Source: Candidatus Coatesiibacteriota bacterium (GTDB lineage Bacteria > RBG-13-66-14 > B26-G2). From it: a stretch of DNA of 7,104 nt. Positions within the stretch are counted from its first letter, which is position 1; every line of letters begins with the position of its first letter. The notes beneath the pieces are model-generated. The model worked only from the letters and a program-made list of their open reading frames with translations, searched no databases and was not told the DNA's origin. The DNA is taken from the NCBI GenBank assembly GCA_003647715.1, contig QMNJ01000078.1, forward strand, positions 1 to 7,104, read 5' to 3'. Made by a program: the position numbers and the translations under genes. This document shows, piece by piece, positions 1-6,020 of this stretch.

Positions 1-198
1 AAGTTAGAGGAGAAGGGAGTGGACATAGTGATTGCCAATCCTGCGGGTATTGAAGGCGTAGGAATGGGAGAGCAGGAAAATATCATATACATAATCACAA
101 AGAAAGAAACCATAGAGAAAGGCAGAATGGACAAATATACTTGTGCCAGAGAGATTGTTGACTTCATATCAGATTTTATGAAGGATAAAAGGAAATAA
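1..198 (+). CDS. coaBC: C-terminal end of CoaBC-type phosphopantothenoylcysteine synthetase/decarboxylase (5' end outside window)
   Basis: An open frame runs in from the left edge and stops with TAA at 196-198, leaving the last 65 residues. The segment starts KLEEKGVDIVIAN and continues with GVGMGEQENIIYIITK, which resembles the end of the CoaB (phosphopantothenate-cysteine ligase) domain. There a KGxDxIVAN strand is followed by a glycine-containing loop and an NEV-like strand before a final helix. In the family, CoaB joins cysteine to 4'-phosphopantothenate using CTP, and the fused CoaC domain decarboxylates the product towards coenzyme A. The remaining tail (REIVDFISDFMKDKRK) is a typical closing helix. 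The uracil-DNA glycosylase gene begins only 7 bases downstream, so the two are probably cotranscribed. Whether a CoaC domain is present cannot be seen. The family call rests on a short stretch and is fairly, not fully, secure. Confidence 0.72.
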   Translation, partial: KLEEKGVDIVIANPAGIEGVGMGEQENIIYIITKKETIEKGRMDKYTCAREIVDFISDFMKDKRK

Positions 199-205
199 GA
201 CAATA

Positions 206-955
206 TTGGACAAGCACTATATAGATATGGAAGAAGGAGAGAGAGAAGAATTTAATAGATATCTATTAACGATGAGAAAGTTCGGTGTGAGGGAGATATT
301 CGTCTCAGATGAGAAATTAGGGCTTAAAAGAGACAAAAAAGAAGAGAAATGTGTGGAAGATGATACAACAGGATTAAACACCACTTCCGGTCTTGAAGAT
401 AGAAAATATGAGCAATTAGATAAACTCAAGAGCGAAGTAGAGAATTGCCGAATGTGTGAACTTGGCTCAAAGAGAAAGAATGCTGTGTTTGGTGAATCCT
501 CATACGATGCGAAGTTATTGTTTGTTGGCGAGGCGCCGGGTGCAGATGAAGATGCGCAGGGGAGACCCTTTGTTGGGAGGGCAGGAAAACTATTAGATAG
601 ATTGTTCAATGTCCTCAACATAGATAGAAAGAGCGTATTCATCACAAATCTACTAAAGTGCAGACCACCCGGAAACAGGGACCCGCAGGAAGACGAAATA
701 AAGACCTGCACTCCATACCTTATTAGGCAGATAGAACTAATAGACCCGGTGGTCATAATCGCCCTTGGTGCATATCCCGCCAGGTTCTTTACTGGCTCAA
801 AAGAGGGTATTACCAAGTTGAGGGGAAAGGAATACAGATGGAGAAACTGGATTGTAATACCTACCTATCACCCCGCCGCCTGCCTTCGCAATCCGAACCT
901 CAAGAAACCACTTTGGGAGGATGTCAAAAGCGCTCTGGAACTTGTAAAGAGATAG
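206..955 (+). CDS. Uracil-DNA glycosylase, family 4 (Fe-S type), with N-terminal extension
   Basis: This enzyme removes uracil from DNA to begin base-excision repair. The catalytic domain covers about residues 70-249. Four cysteines fit the 4Fe-4S ligands of family 4 enzymes: C81 and C84 (CRMC), C152 (KCRPPGNRDP) and C168. The first active-site motif is GEAPGADEDAQGRPFVG at 108-124, where GEAPG separates family 4 from family 5 (GLAPG). The second is HPAACLRNP at 222-230, in the DNA-binding loop position. About 70 residues precede the domain. They include NRYLLTMRKFGVREIF (17-32), like the short helical extension on many family 4 proteins once labelled phage DNA-polymerase-related, then a charged linker. 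The start used is TTG at 206. An AGGA at 190-193 lies 12 bases upstream, rather far. In-frame ATGs at 227 (residue 8) and 272 (residue 23) are alternatives without a good ribosome site. The function is secure; the start is not. Confidence 0.93.
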   Translation: MDKHYIDMEEGEREEFNRYLLTMRKFGVREIFVSDEKLGLKRDKKEEKCVEDDTTGLNTTSGLEDRKYEQLDKLKSEVENCRMCELGSKRKNAVFGESSYDAKLLFVGEAPGADEDAQGRPFVGRAGKLLDRLFNVLNIDRKSVFITNLLKCRPPGNRDPQEDEIKTCTPYLIRQIELIDPVVIIALGAYPARFFTGSKEGITKLRGKEYRWRNWIVIPTYHPAACLRNPNLKKPLWEDVKSALELVKR

Positions 956-965
956 AAGAGGAAAT

Positions 966-1787
966 ATGAGAGATAAGCTCAATATAACGAACTTCTCGTT
1001 GGATGGCGCACCTTTCGGACTTATAGCGGGACCATGCGTAATTGAATCAGAGGAACTGGCACTGAATACTTGTGAGAAAATAAAAAACATCACCTCAAAA
1101 TTGAACATTCCATTCATTTACAAGTCATCTTACCTTAAAGATAACAGAACCAGCCACGAGTCCTATCGTGGACCGGGGCTTAAAGAGGGCTTGAAGATAC
1201 TCAATAAGGTCAAGTGCGAGTTTGATATTCCCGTGTTATCAGATGTTCATTGTGAGCATCAAGTGTGTGAAGCATCCGATGTCCTTGATGTCCTACAGAT
1301 ACCCGCCTATCTATCAAAGCAGACGGCGCTTGCACTCGCCTGTGGAGAGAGTGGATGCGCTATAAACATCAAGAAGGGGCAATTTATGTCTCCCGATGAT
1401 ATATATATCCCCATTCGCAAGGTAGAATCAACTGGAAATAAGAGAATAATGGTTACAGAGAGAGGGACAGTTTTCGGTTATAAAGACCTTGTATTTGACA
1501 TAAGAAATCTCTACTGGCTCAAAGAGACCGGCTACCCTGTTGTATGCGACATCACACACATAGTTAGAATCCCCGGCTATACATCAACAGACCCCAAGGG
1601 GGGTCTATCATTTATGGTGAAACCACTGACACGGGCGGCTATTGCATTTGGTTGTGATATACTATTTCTTGAAGTTCATCCAGACCCCCCCTCCGCACTC
1701 TGTGATGCGCAGAGTATGCTTAAATTATCAGAACTATATGAGTTGTTGAGGGTCTGTATTGATATAGTAGATGCTGTAAAGAGATGA
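966..1787 (+). CDS. kdsA: 3-deoxy-8-phosphooctulonate (Kdo-8-P) synthase, metal-dependent class
   Basis: It condenses phosphoenolpyruvate with D-arabinose 5-phosphate to give Kdo-8-phosphate, the committed step to the Kdo sugar of LPS, in the cytoplasm. The 273-residue length is normal for this TIM-barrel family. Visible signatures are AGPCVIESEE (21-30), the substrate loop KDNRTSHESYRGPG (58-71, usually KANRSS), LSDVH (91-95), KKGQFMSP (136-143), ERGTVFGY (165-172) and LEVHPDPPSALCDAQ (235-249). C24 in AGPC, H198, E236 and D247 match in order and spacing the metal ligands Cys11, His185, Glu222 and Asp233 known from the Aquifex enzyme. The E. coli-type metal-free class has Asn at the cysteine position, so this is predicted to be metal-dependent. 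The start is ATG at 966 with GAGG at 958-961, ten bases after the glycosylase stop. No kdsB, kdsC or kdsD lies next to it. Confidence 0.96.
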   Translation: MRDKLNITNFSLDGAPFGLIAGPCVIESEELALNTCEKIKNITSKLNIPFIYKSSYLKDNRTSHESYRGPGLKEGLKILNKVKCEFDIPVLSDVHCEHQVCEASDVLDVLQIPAYLSKQTALALACGESGCAINIKKGQFMSPDDIYIPIRKVESTGNKRIMVTERGTVFGYKDLVFDIRNLYWLKETGYPVVCDITHIVRIPGYTSTDPKGGLSFMVKPLTRAAIAFGCDILFLEVHPDPPSALCDAQSMLKLSELYELLRVCIDIVDAVKR

Positions 1788-1815
1788 GCTATTCAAGCAA
1801 TTCTTAACAGATTAT

Positions 1816-2577
1816 ATGTTAGATAGGATAAAGCATTTTTTCGTCAAACATTTCTTCAAAAGGTTGAATAGAAACCAGCGTCTCGCTTACACATGTCTTA
1901 GAACTACAACAGTTGATAGAACCTGCATCATCTGTGTAAGCAGGGATGTGGAGCGAGAACTCACCAGAAGAAGCTGGTCAAAATATAATCGGGGCTACAC
2001 CAAAAGAATACGATTAGGTGGTAAATGGGTATGCCTTTTGAAGTGTGGTGTTGGCACGCCAGATTGCAATTTCAATCTTCGTGCACTGTATTATGCTGGA
2101 GCAAGAACTCTAATAAGAGCTGATGTCTGCGGAGGACTAAGATCACATATAGGTGATGTCATAATCGCCAGAGATGCTGTTCCGCTTGATGCATATACAT
2201 CACGGCTGGGCTATAAATACCCCATCAAAGGTGACCCAAACCTCATTAGAATTGCCACTGACATTGTTGCAAACAGGTTCTCAGCAGATGCCTACAGGGT
2301 TGGTCGTGTGATAACAGTTGATGAGTTCTTTGAACAAAGTGGAGATGACATTGAAATGTGGTCAAAGATGGGCATAGCAGTGGATATGGAGACCTCAACC
2401 CTGTATCGCTCGGCAAAGGAACTTGGAATCCCTGCAATATCCATAATGTGTGTGTCCGATGTTCCATATTCTCCTGAAAATATATTTGAACACCCTGAGA
2501 AATACCCAATTGATAGATATAAGGAGGGAATTAAGAATTTAATTGACCTATCAGTAGAACTTATCAGGGCTATTTAG
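1816..2577 (+). CDS. Nucleoside phosphorylase family protein (PNP/UDP type), divergent phosphate site
   Basis: The family cleaves nucleosides with phosphate to a free base and (deoxy)ribose 1-phosphate. At 253 residues it has usual family length, with about 35 extra basic and aromatic residues in front (MLDRIKHFFVKHFFKRL). Family marks are CGVGTPDCNFNL (77-88), the VDMET segment at 189-193 that normally holds the ribose-binding Met-Glu pair, and SDVPYSP at 214-220, where Asp215 could equal the catalytic Asp204 of E. coli PNP. Two phosphate-site motifs are unusual. The normal N-terminal GDPxR is replaced by VSRDVER (41-47), and the normal R-x-G-(S/T)-x-G reads RADVCG (101-106). Substrate preference cannot be told, and activity is not certain. 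The start is ATG at 1816 with no clear ribosome site; the frame has a stop further upstream and no alternative start. The gene lies 28 bases after kdsA and 3 bases before the next gene, which suggests coupling. Confidence 0.83.
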   Translation: MLDRIKHFFVKHFFKRLNRNQRLAYTCLRTTTVDRTCIICVSRDVERELTRRSWSKYNRGYTKRIRLGGKWVCLLKCGVGTPDCNFNLRALYYAGARTLIRADVCGGLRSHIGDVIIARDAVPLDAYTSRLGYKYPIKGDPNLIRIATDIVANRFSADAYRVGRVITVDEFFEQSGDDIEMWSKMGIAVDMETSTLYRSAKELGIPAISIMCVSDVPYSPENIFEHPEKYPIDRYKEGIKNLIDLSVELIRAI

Positions 2578-2580
2578 ATA

Positions 2581-3954
2581 ATGAAGAGAGGTGGAGTTAT
2601 ATCAAAGAGATTTCTGAAGAGCATCAGAAATATTGTTGGAAAGGAGAATCTTCTCACTAATGAAGTAAGCAGATATTCACATTCGTATGATGCAACCACA
2701 CTTAGTTATATGCCCGATGCTGTCGTCATAATCAAAAGATTGAACGACATAGATAAGATTATCTCTCTCGCCAATGAAGTTGGATTCTACATCATACCAC
2801 GCGGCTCGGGAACAGGTATGACCGGTGGAGCACTTCCAACTGGAGGCGGTCTGGTTCTGGTTCTGGACAGGTTGAATAAACACCGTTTTATATTCAATCA
2901 CTTACCCTACATTGAGACCGAACCTGGAACCCTAACATCCGACATACAGAACACTGCACAACTATATCATTACTTTTATCCCCCTGACCCAGCAAGCCAG
3001 GAATACTCTACAATAGGTGGAAATGTTGCAGAGGGAGCAGGGGGACCACATGGGCTAAAATACGGCACCACCAGGGACTATATCTTATACATGGATGTGG
3101 TCACAGGGAATGGAAAAAACCTAACACTTACCAGAGGTAAAGACGATAATATAATAGACCTTTTCTGCGGTAGTGAGGGAACCCTGGGCATCATAAAGAC
3201 CATTGGTCTCGGTGTTTTGCCAGAACCAGAAGAACATTCTACTGTAATGTTCGTTTTTAAAAGTGTATCAGATGCTATGAGGACGGTCTCAAGTATTATA
3301 AGAGAGGGCGTGGTTCCATCCAAATTGGAGTTTATGGATGAATACTCTATTAAGGCAATAAAGAGATATAAAGACCCTGGAGTTGGTGAAGGCAACTCCG
3401 TCGTCCTACTGGAAGCAGATGGATATCCCAAAGAGGTGAAAAAAGCGGTGTCGGAGGCAGAGAAGATTGCCAGGAGTGAAGGAGTAGTTGAAGTGCAAAA
3501 AGCGAGAACAGAAAGCGAAGAGGACTTATTATGGGAGATAAGAAGAAATATCTCCCCTGCGCTTTCCCTATTTGGTCCCTATAAGGTAAATGAGGATATA
3601 ACTGTTCCGCCTGATATGCTGGTTAACACCATTGAGAAAATTCATCACATCTCTGAGAGATATGGGGTTTTTGTTGCCTGTTTTGGTCATATTGGAGATG
3701 GCAACATACATACCAATATTATGTGTGACAAAAGAGATAAAGAACTTATGAAACGCGTTTGGGATGCGGTCAGTGAGATATTCAGATTTGTGATAGATAT
3801 TGGTGGAACCATCAGTGGTGAACACGGAATAGGCATTACAAAACAATCTTATCTTAGAATTGAGAAATCAAGGGTTGAAATAGATGTGTATAAGAAGATA
3901 AAATTATTGTTTGACCCAATGGGTATTATGAACCCTGGTAAGATATTTACATAG
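2581..3954 (+). CDS. FAD-linked oxidase, GlcD / D-lactate dehydrogenase type
   Basis: The product is a 457-residue flavoprotein of the vanillyl-alcohol-oxidase fold that oxidises 2-hydroxyacids such as glycolate or D-lactate. The N-terminal FAD half shows PRGSGTGMTGGALPTGGG (73-90), PPDPASQ (134-140), STIGGNVAEGAGGPHGLKYG (143-162) and GSEGTLGI (197-204), all close to the GlcD pattern. The C-terminal half has GHIGDGNIH (369-377), SGEHGIG (412-418) and DPMGIMNPGKIF (445-456). His370, His377 and Glu414 are likely metal or substrate ligands by analogy with the family. The length matches stand-alone GlcD-like proteins. No GlcE or iron-sulfur GlcF partner is encoded here, so the electron acceptor and exact substrate are unknown. 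The family also includes D-2-hydroxyglutarate and alkyl-glycerone-phosphate enzymes. ATG at 2581 follows the preceding stop by 3 bases and lacks a strong ribosome site, suggesting translational coupling. Confidence 0.92.
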   Translation: MKRGGVISKRFLKSIRNIVGKENLLTNEVSRYSHSYDATTLSYMPDAVVIIKRLNDIDKIISLANEVGFYIIPRGSGTGMTGGALPTGGGLVLVLDRLNKHRFIFNHLPYIETEPGTLTSDIQNTAQLYHYFYPPDPASQEYSTIGGNVAEGAGGPHGLKYGTTRDYILYMDVVTGNGKNLTLTRGKDDNIIDLFCGSEGTLGIIKTIGLGVLPEPEEHSTVMFVFKSVSDAMRTVSSIIREGVVPSKLEFMDEYSIKAIKRYKDPGVGEGNSVVLLEADGYPKEVKKAVSEAEKIARSEGVVEVQKARTESEEDLLWEIRRNISPALSLFGPYKVNEDITVPPDMLVNTIEKIHHISERYGVFVACFGHIGDGNIHTNIMCDKRDKELMKRVWDAVSEIFRFVIDIGGTISGEHGIGITKQSYLRIEKSRVEIDVYKKIKLLFDPMGIMNPGKIFT

Positions 3955-3968
3955 ATATTTACGAAGCG

Positions 3969-3975
3969 AAAGGAG
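3969..3975 (+). promoter_or_regulatory. Strong Shine-Dalgarno site of the thioredoxin gene
   Basis: AAAGGAG lies six bases before the ATG at 3982. It is the best ribosome site in the plus-strand block, where the two preceding genes have weak ones. This fits independent, high-level translation of thioredoxin at the end of the operon and fixes its start. Confidence 0.8.
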
Positions 3976-3981
3976 AAGGAT

Positions 3982-4311
3982 ATGGCTCATGAAAAGATAA
4001 TAAACATCTCGGACTCAAATTTTGAGGAAGAGGTTATAAAGTCCAATATTCCTGTCTTGGTTGACTTTTGGGCTGAGTGGTGCGCACCATGTAAGATGGT
4101 AGAACCTACTCTGGAAAGTATTGCTGATGAATATAACGGCAGAATAAAGGTTGGAAGATTGAATGTTGATGAAAACCCGGAATCAGCAAGCAAATACAGA
4201 ATCACCAGCATACCATCATTATTGTTCTTCAAAGACAATAAGGTTGTAGATATGCTGGTAGGCGCAGTCCCAAAAGAGTATATCAAAGATGTAATAGACA
4301 GGATTTTATAA
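3982..4311 (+). CDS. trxA: Thioredoxin
   Basis: This is a small cytoplasmic thiol-disulfide oxidoreductase, 109 residues and one thioredoxin fold, as usual for TrxA. The active site is WCAPCK at 33-38, inside VDFWAEWCAPCKMVEP. The middle residue is Ala where most bacterial thioredoxins have Gly (WCGPC); this variant is known in genuine thioredoxins and leaves both redox cysteines (C34, C37) in place. Other family marks are VDFW (27-30), the buried Asp28, NVDENP (61-66) and the cis-proline in TSIPSL (75-80, Pro78). There is no signal peptide, so it should act in the cytosol. It is the last gene of the plus-strand block, 27 bases after the oxidase gene, and is followed by a strong hairpin terminator. 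In the family it is reduced by NADPH- or ferredoxin-dependent thioredoxin reductase, which is not encoded here. Confidence 0.95.
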   Translation: MAHEKIINISDSNFEEEVIKSNIPVLVDFWAEWCAPCKMVEPTLESIADEYNGRIKVGRLNVDENPESASKYRITSIPSLLFFKDNKVVDMLVGAVPKEYIKDVIDRIL

Positions 4312-4340
4312 AAAGTTGTAAAAACACTTGCCAATTAGAT

Positions 4341-4364
4341 AAAAGGGGGGACTCCCCCCCTTTT
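4341..4364. terminator. Bidirectional Rho-independent terminator between convergent genes
   Basis: AAAAGGGGGG (4341-4350), a four-base loop ACTC and CCCCCCTTTT (4355-4364) form a perfect 10-bp palindrome. On the plus strand the six G-C pairs are followed by four T's; on the minus strand the same is true because the stem starts with four A's. It sits 30 bases after the thioredoxin stop and 16 bases after the end of the minus-strand mscS gene, so one element can end both transcripts. Confidence 0.9.
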
Positions 4365-4379
4365 GCATTAGTATAAAGA

Positions 4380-5225
4380 TTAGTGGTTATCAGTGCTTTT
4401 CTTCATCCAATAAGCCCTTAATGAATCCTCCGTCTCCTCTGTAAACCTGACAACTCTTTGTGGAAATGGTATCTCAATGCCTTCTCTATCAAGTGCCTTC
4501 TTGGTCTCAACTGCTAATTCCGTAAGCCCTGCCAAATACTCGTTAATATCTATCCATCCAAAAATTCTTAGAGTAATCCCTGACTCCCCAAACGACTCAA
4601 ATGCAACAAATGGTCTTGGTTCAAGAAGTATTGTCTTACATTTTCTAAGTGCATCTTCTATAACCTCTTTTGCTCTCTCAAGGTCGGTCATATACGAAAC
4701 ATCAACCAATATGTCCAACCTCCTGACGGGATACTTTGTATAGTTTGTTACCATCTTCTCAATGAGAGAAGAGTTAGGGATTCTAACAAACAGATTGTTA
4801 AAAGTTTTCACCTTGGTTGACAGAATATCTATTGATTGCACCACACCAAGTTTATCTTCTACTTTAATTACATCACCGATTTCAAACGGTCTCTCAGAAA
4901 ATATCATTAAGCCCGATATCAGGTTAGAAAGGGTTGTCTGAGCGGCAAAACCGACCGCAATGCTCAGAAGACCCGCTGTCGCCAGAATAGATGATATCTC
5001 TATCTCCAGTGTCTGGAGTATGATTATTACCGCCACAGAAACAACAATATACAATACAAATTTTTGAGCGATTTTTCTTATCTTTTCATCAACCCTGTAT
5101 TCCAGAACCCTTCTTACCAATTTGGGAAGATATCTGGCAAAGATAAACCCAAGGATTGCAATAATTACTACTTTTACTGCCTTTATAAACCACTCACTTG
5201 ATACTATTGAGCTGATATCTACCAT
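4380..5225 (-). CDS. mscS: Small-conductance mechanosensitive channel, MscS family
   Basis: This inner-membrane channel opens under membrane tension to release solutes during osmotic down-shock. At 281 residues it is close to the size of E. coli MscS. Three hydrophobic segments are visible: about 14-32, 54-74 and the pore helix at roughly 78-110. The pore helix is rich in Gly/Ala (ILATAGLLSIAVGFAAQ) and leads into the hallmark SERPFEIGDVI (110-120). The cytosolic beta domain follows (VRIPNSSLIEK at 147-157), then a mixed alpha-beta region ending in EIPFPQRVV (251-259), the usual end of the MscS vestibule. It is the last gene of the minus-strand unit, 14 bases after the unknown gene. The ATG at 5225 is chosen because an in-frame TAG (5231-5229) blocks the ATG at 5240. 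The nearest good ribosome sequence, AAGGAG, is 17 bases upstream, so reinitiation after the preceding gene seems likely. Confidence 0.95.
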   Translation of the reverse strand: MVDISSIVSSEWFIKAVKVVIIAILGFIFARYLPKLVRRVLEYRVDEKIRKIAQKFVLYIVVSVAVIIILQTLEIEISSILATAGLLSIAVGFAAQTTLSNLISGLMIFSERPFEIGDVIKVEDKLGVVQSIDILSTKVKTFNNLFVRIPNSSLIEKMVTNYTKYPVRRLDILVDVSYMTDLERAKEVIEDALRKCKTILLEPRPFVAFESFGESGITLRIFGWIDINEYLAGLTELAVETKKALDREGIEIPFPQRVVRFTEETEDSLRAYWMKKSTDNH

Positions 5226-5239
5226 ATACTATATGTTCA

Positions 5240-5980
5240 TTACTCCTTAGCCTTACCTATATTCAATTTGAACGAATTAGTTATCATTGCTTTTACGGGT
5301 TTCTCCTGCATATCCTCAATCAACTCCCCACCAACGACTGATGGGTCCGGGGTGTATTCTATCTCACACTCTTCACCTTTTACTAAAACAATCTTCGTTC
5401 TATTGGTATATACTGTCTCCTCCTTCAGATAGAACTGTATATGTGCTGGGACCATCTTGAAGCAACTAAATTTAGATGGTATAGATTGAGTATTCTGTAT
5501 TTCAGTCAACATCATCGCTTCAAAAGAACTCAACTCATCAAAGGGTTCTGTCTGCCAATCTGAGTTATAGAGGTATACTATCTCCCCCTCTTCAGTTGGA
5601 GGACCATAAAGCAACTTCCTCAATTCTGGTTTTATCTCGTCAACCAGATATCGGTCATTACCTAACATCACATACATAGCAATGGATATTGGAACCTTGC
5701 AATAACCAGAAACCCTGCCCTTCTCAGATATCACGACCTCCCTGCTCAATCTTGTGAGAACAGGTATATCTAATGCCCTTGGCTTAATTAATATCCTCGC
5801 CTTATTAGAATGAGATACGATAACATCAAATATCTCTCTATCCTCACATCTGATATTGAACAAACCACCCTTAATCGGTTCAACCAGATACCTATTATCA
5901 AGAACCCTGAAATCAAAGGTCTTACCATTCTCTAACTCAACAACTATTTCACTATTGTATATACCATACAATTCAGCCAT
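5240..5980 (-). CDS. Conserved-looking protein of unknown function, possibly DUF432-like
   Basis: I do not recognise this 246-residue protein with certainty. It has no signal peptide and no membrane helix, so it should be cytosolic. Much of it alternates hydrophobic and polar residues as in beta strands, for example EIVVELENGKTFDFRVLDNRYLVEP near the N-terminus and HIQFYLKEETVYTNRTKIVLV at 180-200. The middle holds PRALDIPVLTRLSREVVISEKG (67-88) and VPISIAMYVMLGNDRYLV (96-113). From memory, the layout and position beside an mscS gene recall DUF432, a mostly archaeal family of unknown function; this is a weak recollection, not a demonstrated match. No catalytic motif stands out. It lies 40 bases after the M23 peptidase gene and 14 bases before mscS, in the same direction, so a role linked to the channel or envelope is an inference from context. 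The start is ATG at 5980 with a modest GAAGTG ribosome site. Confidence 0.85.
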   Translation of the reverse strand: MAELYGIYNSEIVVELENGKTFDFRVLDNRYLVEPIKGGLFNIRCEDREIFDVIVSHSNKARILIKPRALDIPVLTRLSREVVISEKGRVSGYCKVPISIAMYVMLGNDRYLVDEIKPELRKLLYGPPTEEGEIVYLYNSDWQTEPFDELSSFEAMMLTEIQNTQSIPSKFSCFKMVPAHIQFYLKEETVYTNRTKIVLVKGEECEIEYTPDPSVVGGELIEDMQEKPVKAMITNSFKLNIGKAKE

Positions 5981-6020
5981 ACTATCACTTCTGAATCTCT
6001 TTTAATTGTCCGCAATCTTT

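Noticed and set aside
33..41. WCAPC variant or other changes as signs of a non-thioredoxin or a broken gene (residues 33-37 of the 3982-4311 product)
   Set aside because: Both redox cysteines, the cis-proline and the fold length are intact, and Ala at this position occurs in genuine thioredoxins. The item refers to the thioredoxin gene, not to window bases 33-41.
217..816. 199-codon open frame on the minus strand opposite the uracil-DNA glycosylase
   Set aside because: It lies wholly antisense to a gene with clear family motifs, its product is Ser/Pro/Phe-rich without recognisable domains, and it looks like a mirror of the biased codons opposite.
1784..1807. Seven-codon open frame (ATG overlapping the kdsA TGA) before the nucleoside phosphorylase
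   Set aside because: It is in another frame from the downstream gene, has no regulatory codon run or attenuator hairpin, and ATGA overlaps arise easily by chance.
3078..3431. 117-codon open frame on the minus strand inside the FAD oxidase gene
   Set aside because: It is antisense to a well-conserved coding region, with low-complexity Ser/Thr-rich sequence and no ribosome site context of note.
3955..3981. Possible separate promoter for thioredoxin
   Set aside because: The gap is only 27 bases and holds mostly the ribosome site; no convincing -35/-10 pair was seen in it.
3987..4334. 115-codon open frame on the minus strand opposite thioredoxin
   Set aside because: It is antisense to an unmistakable thioredoxin, overlaps the terminator side, and has no recognisable product.
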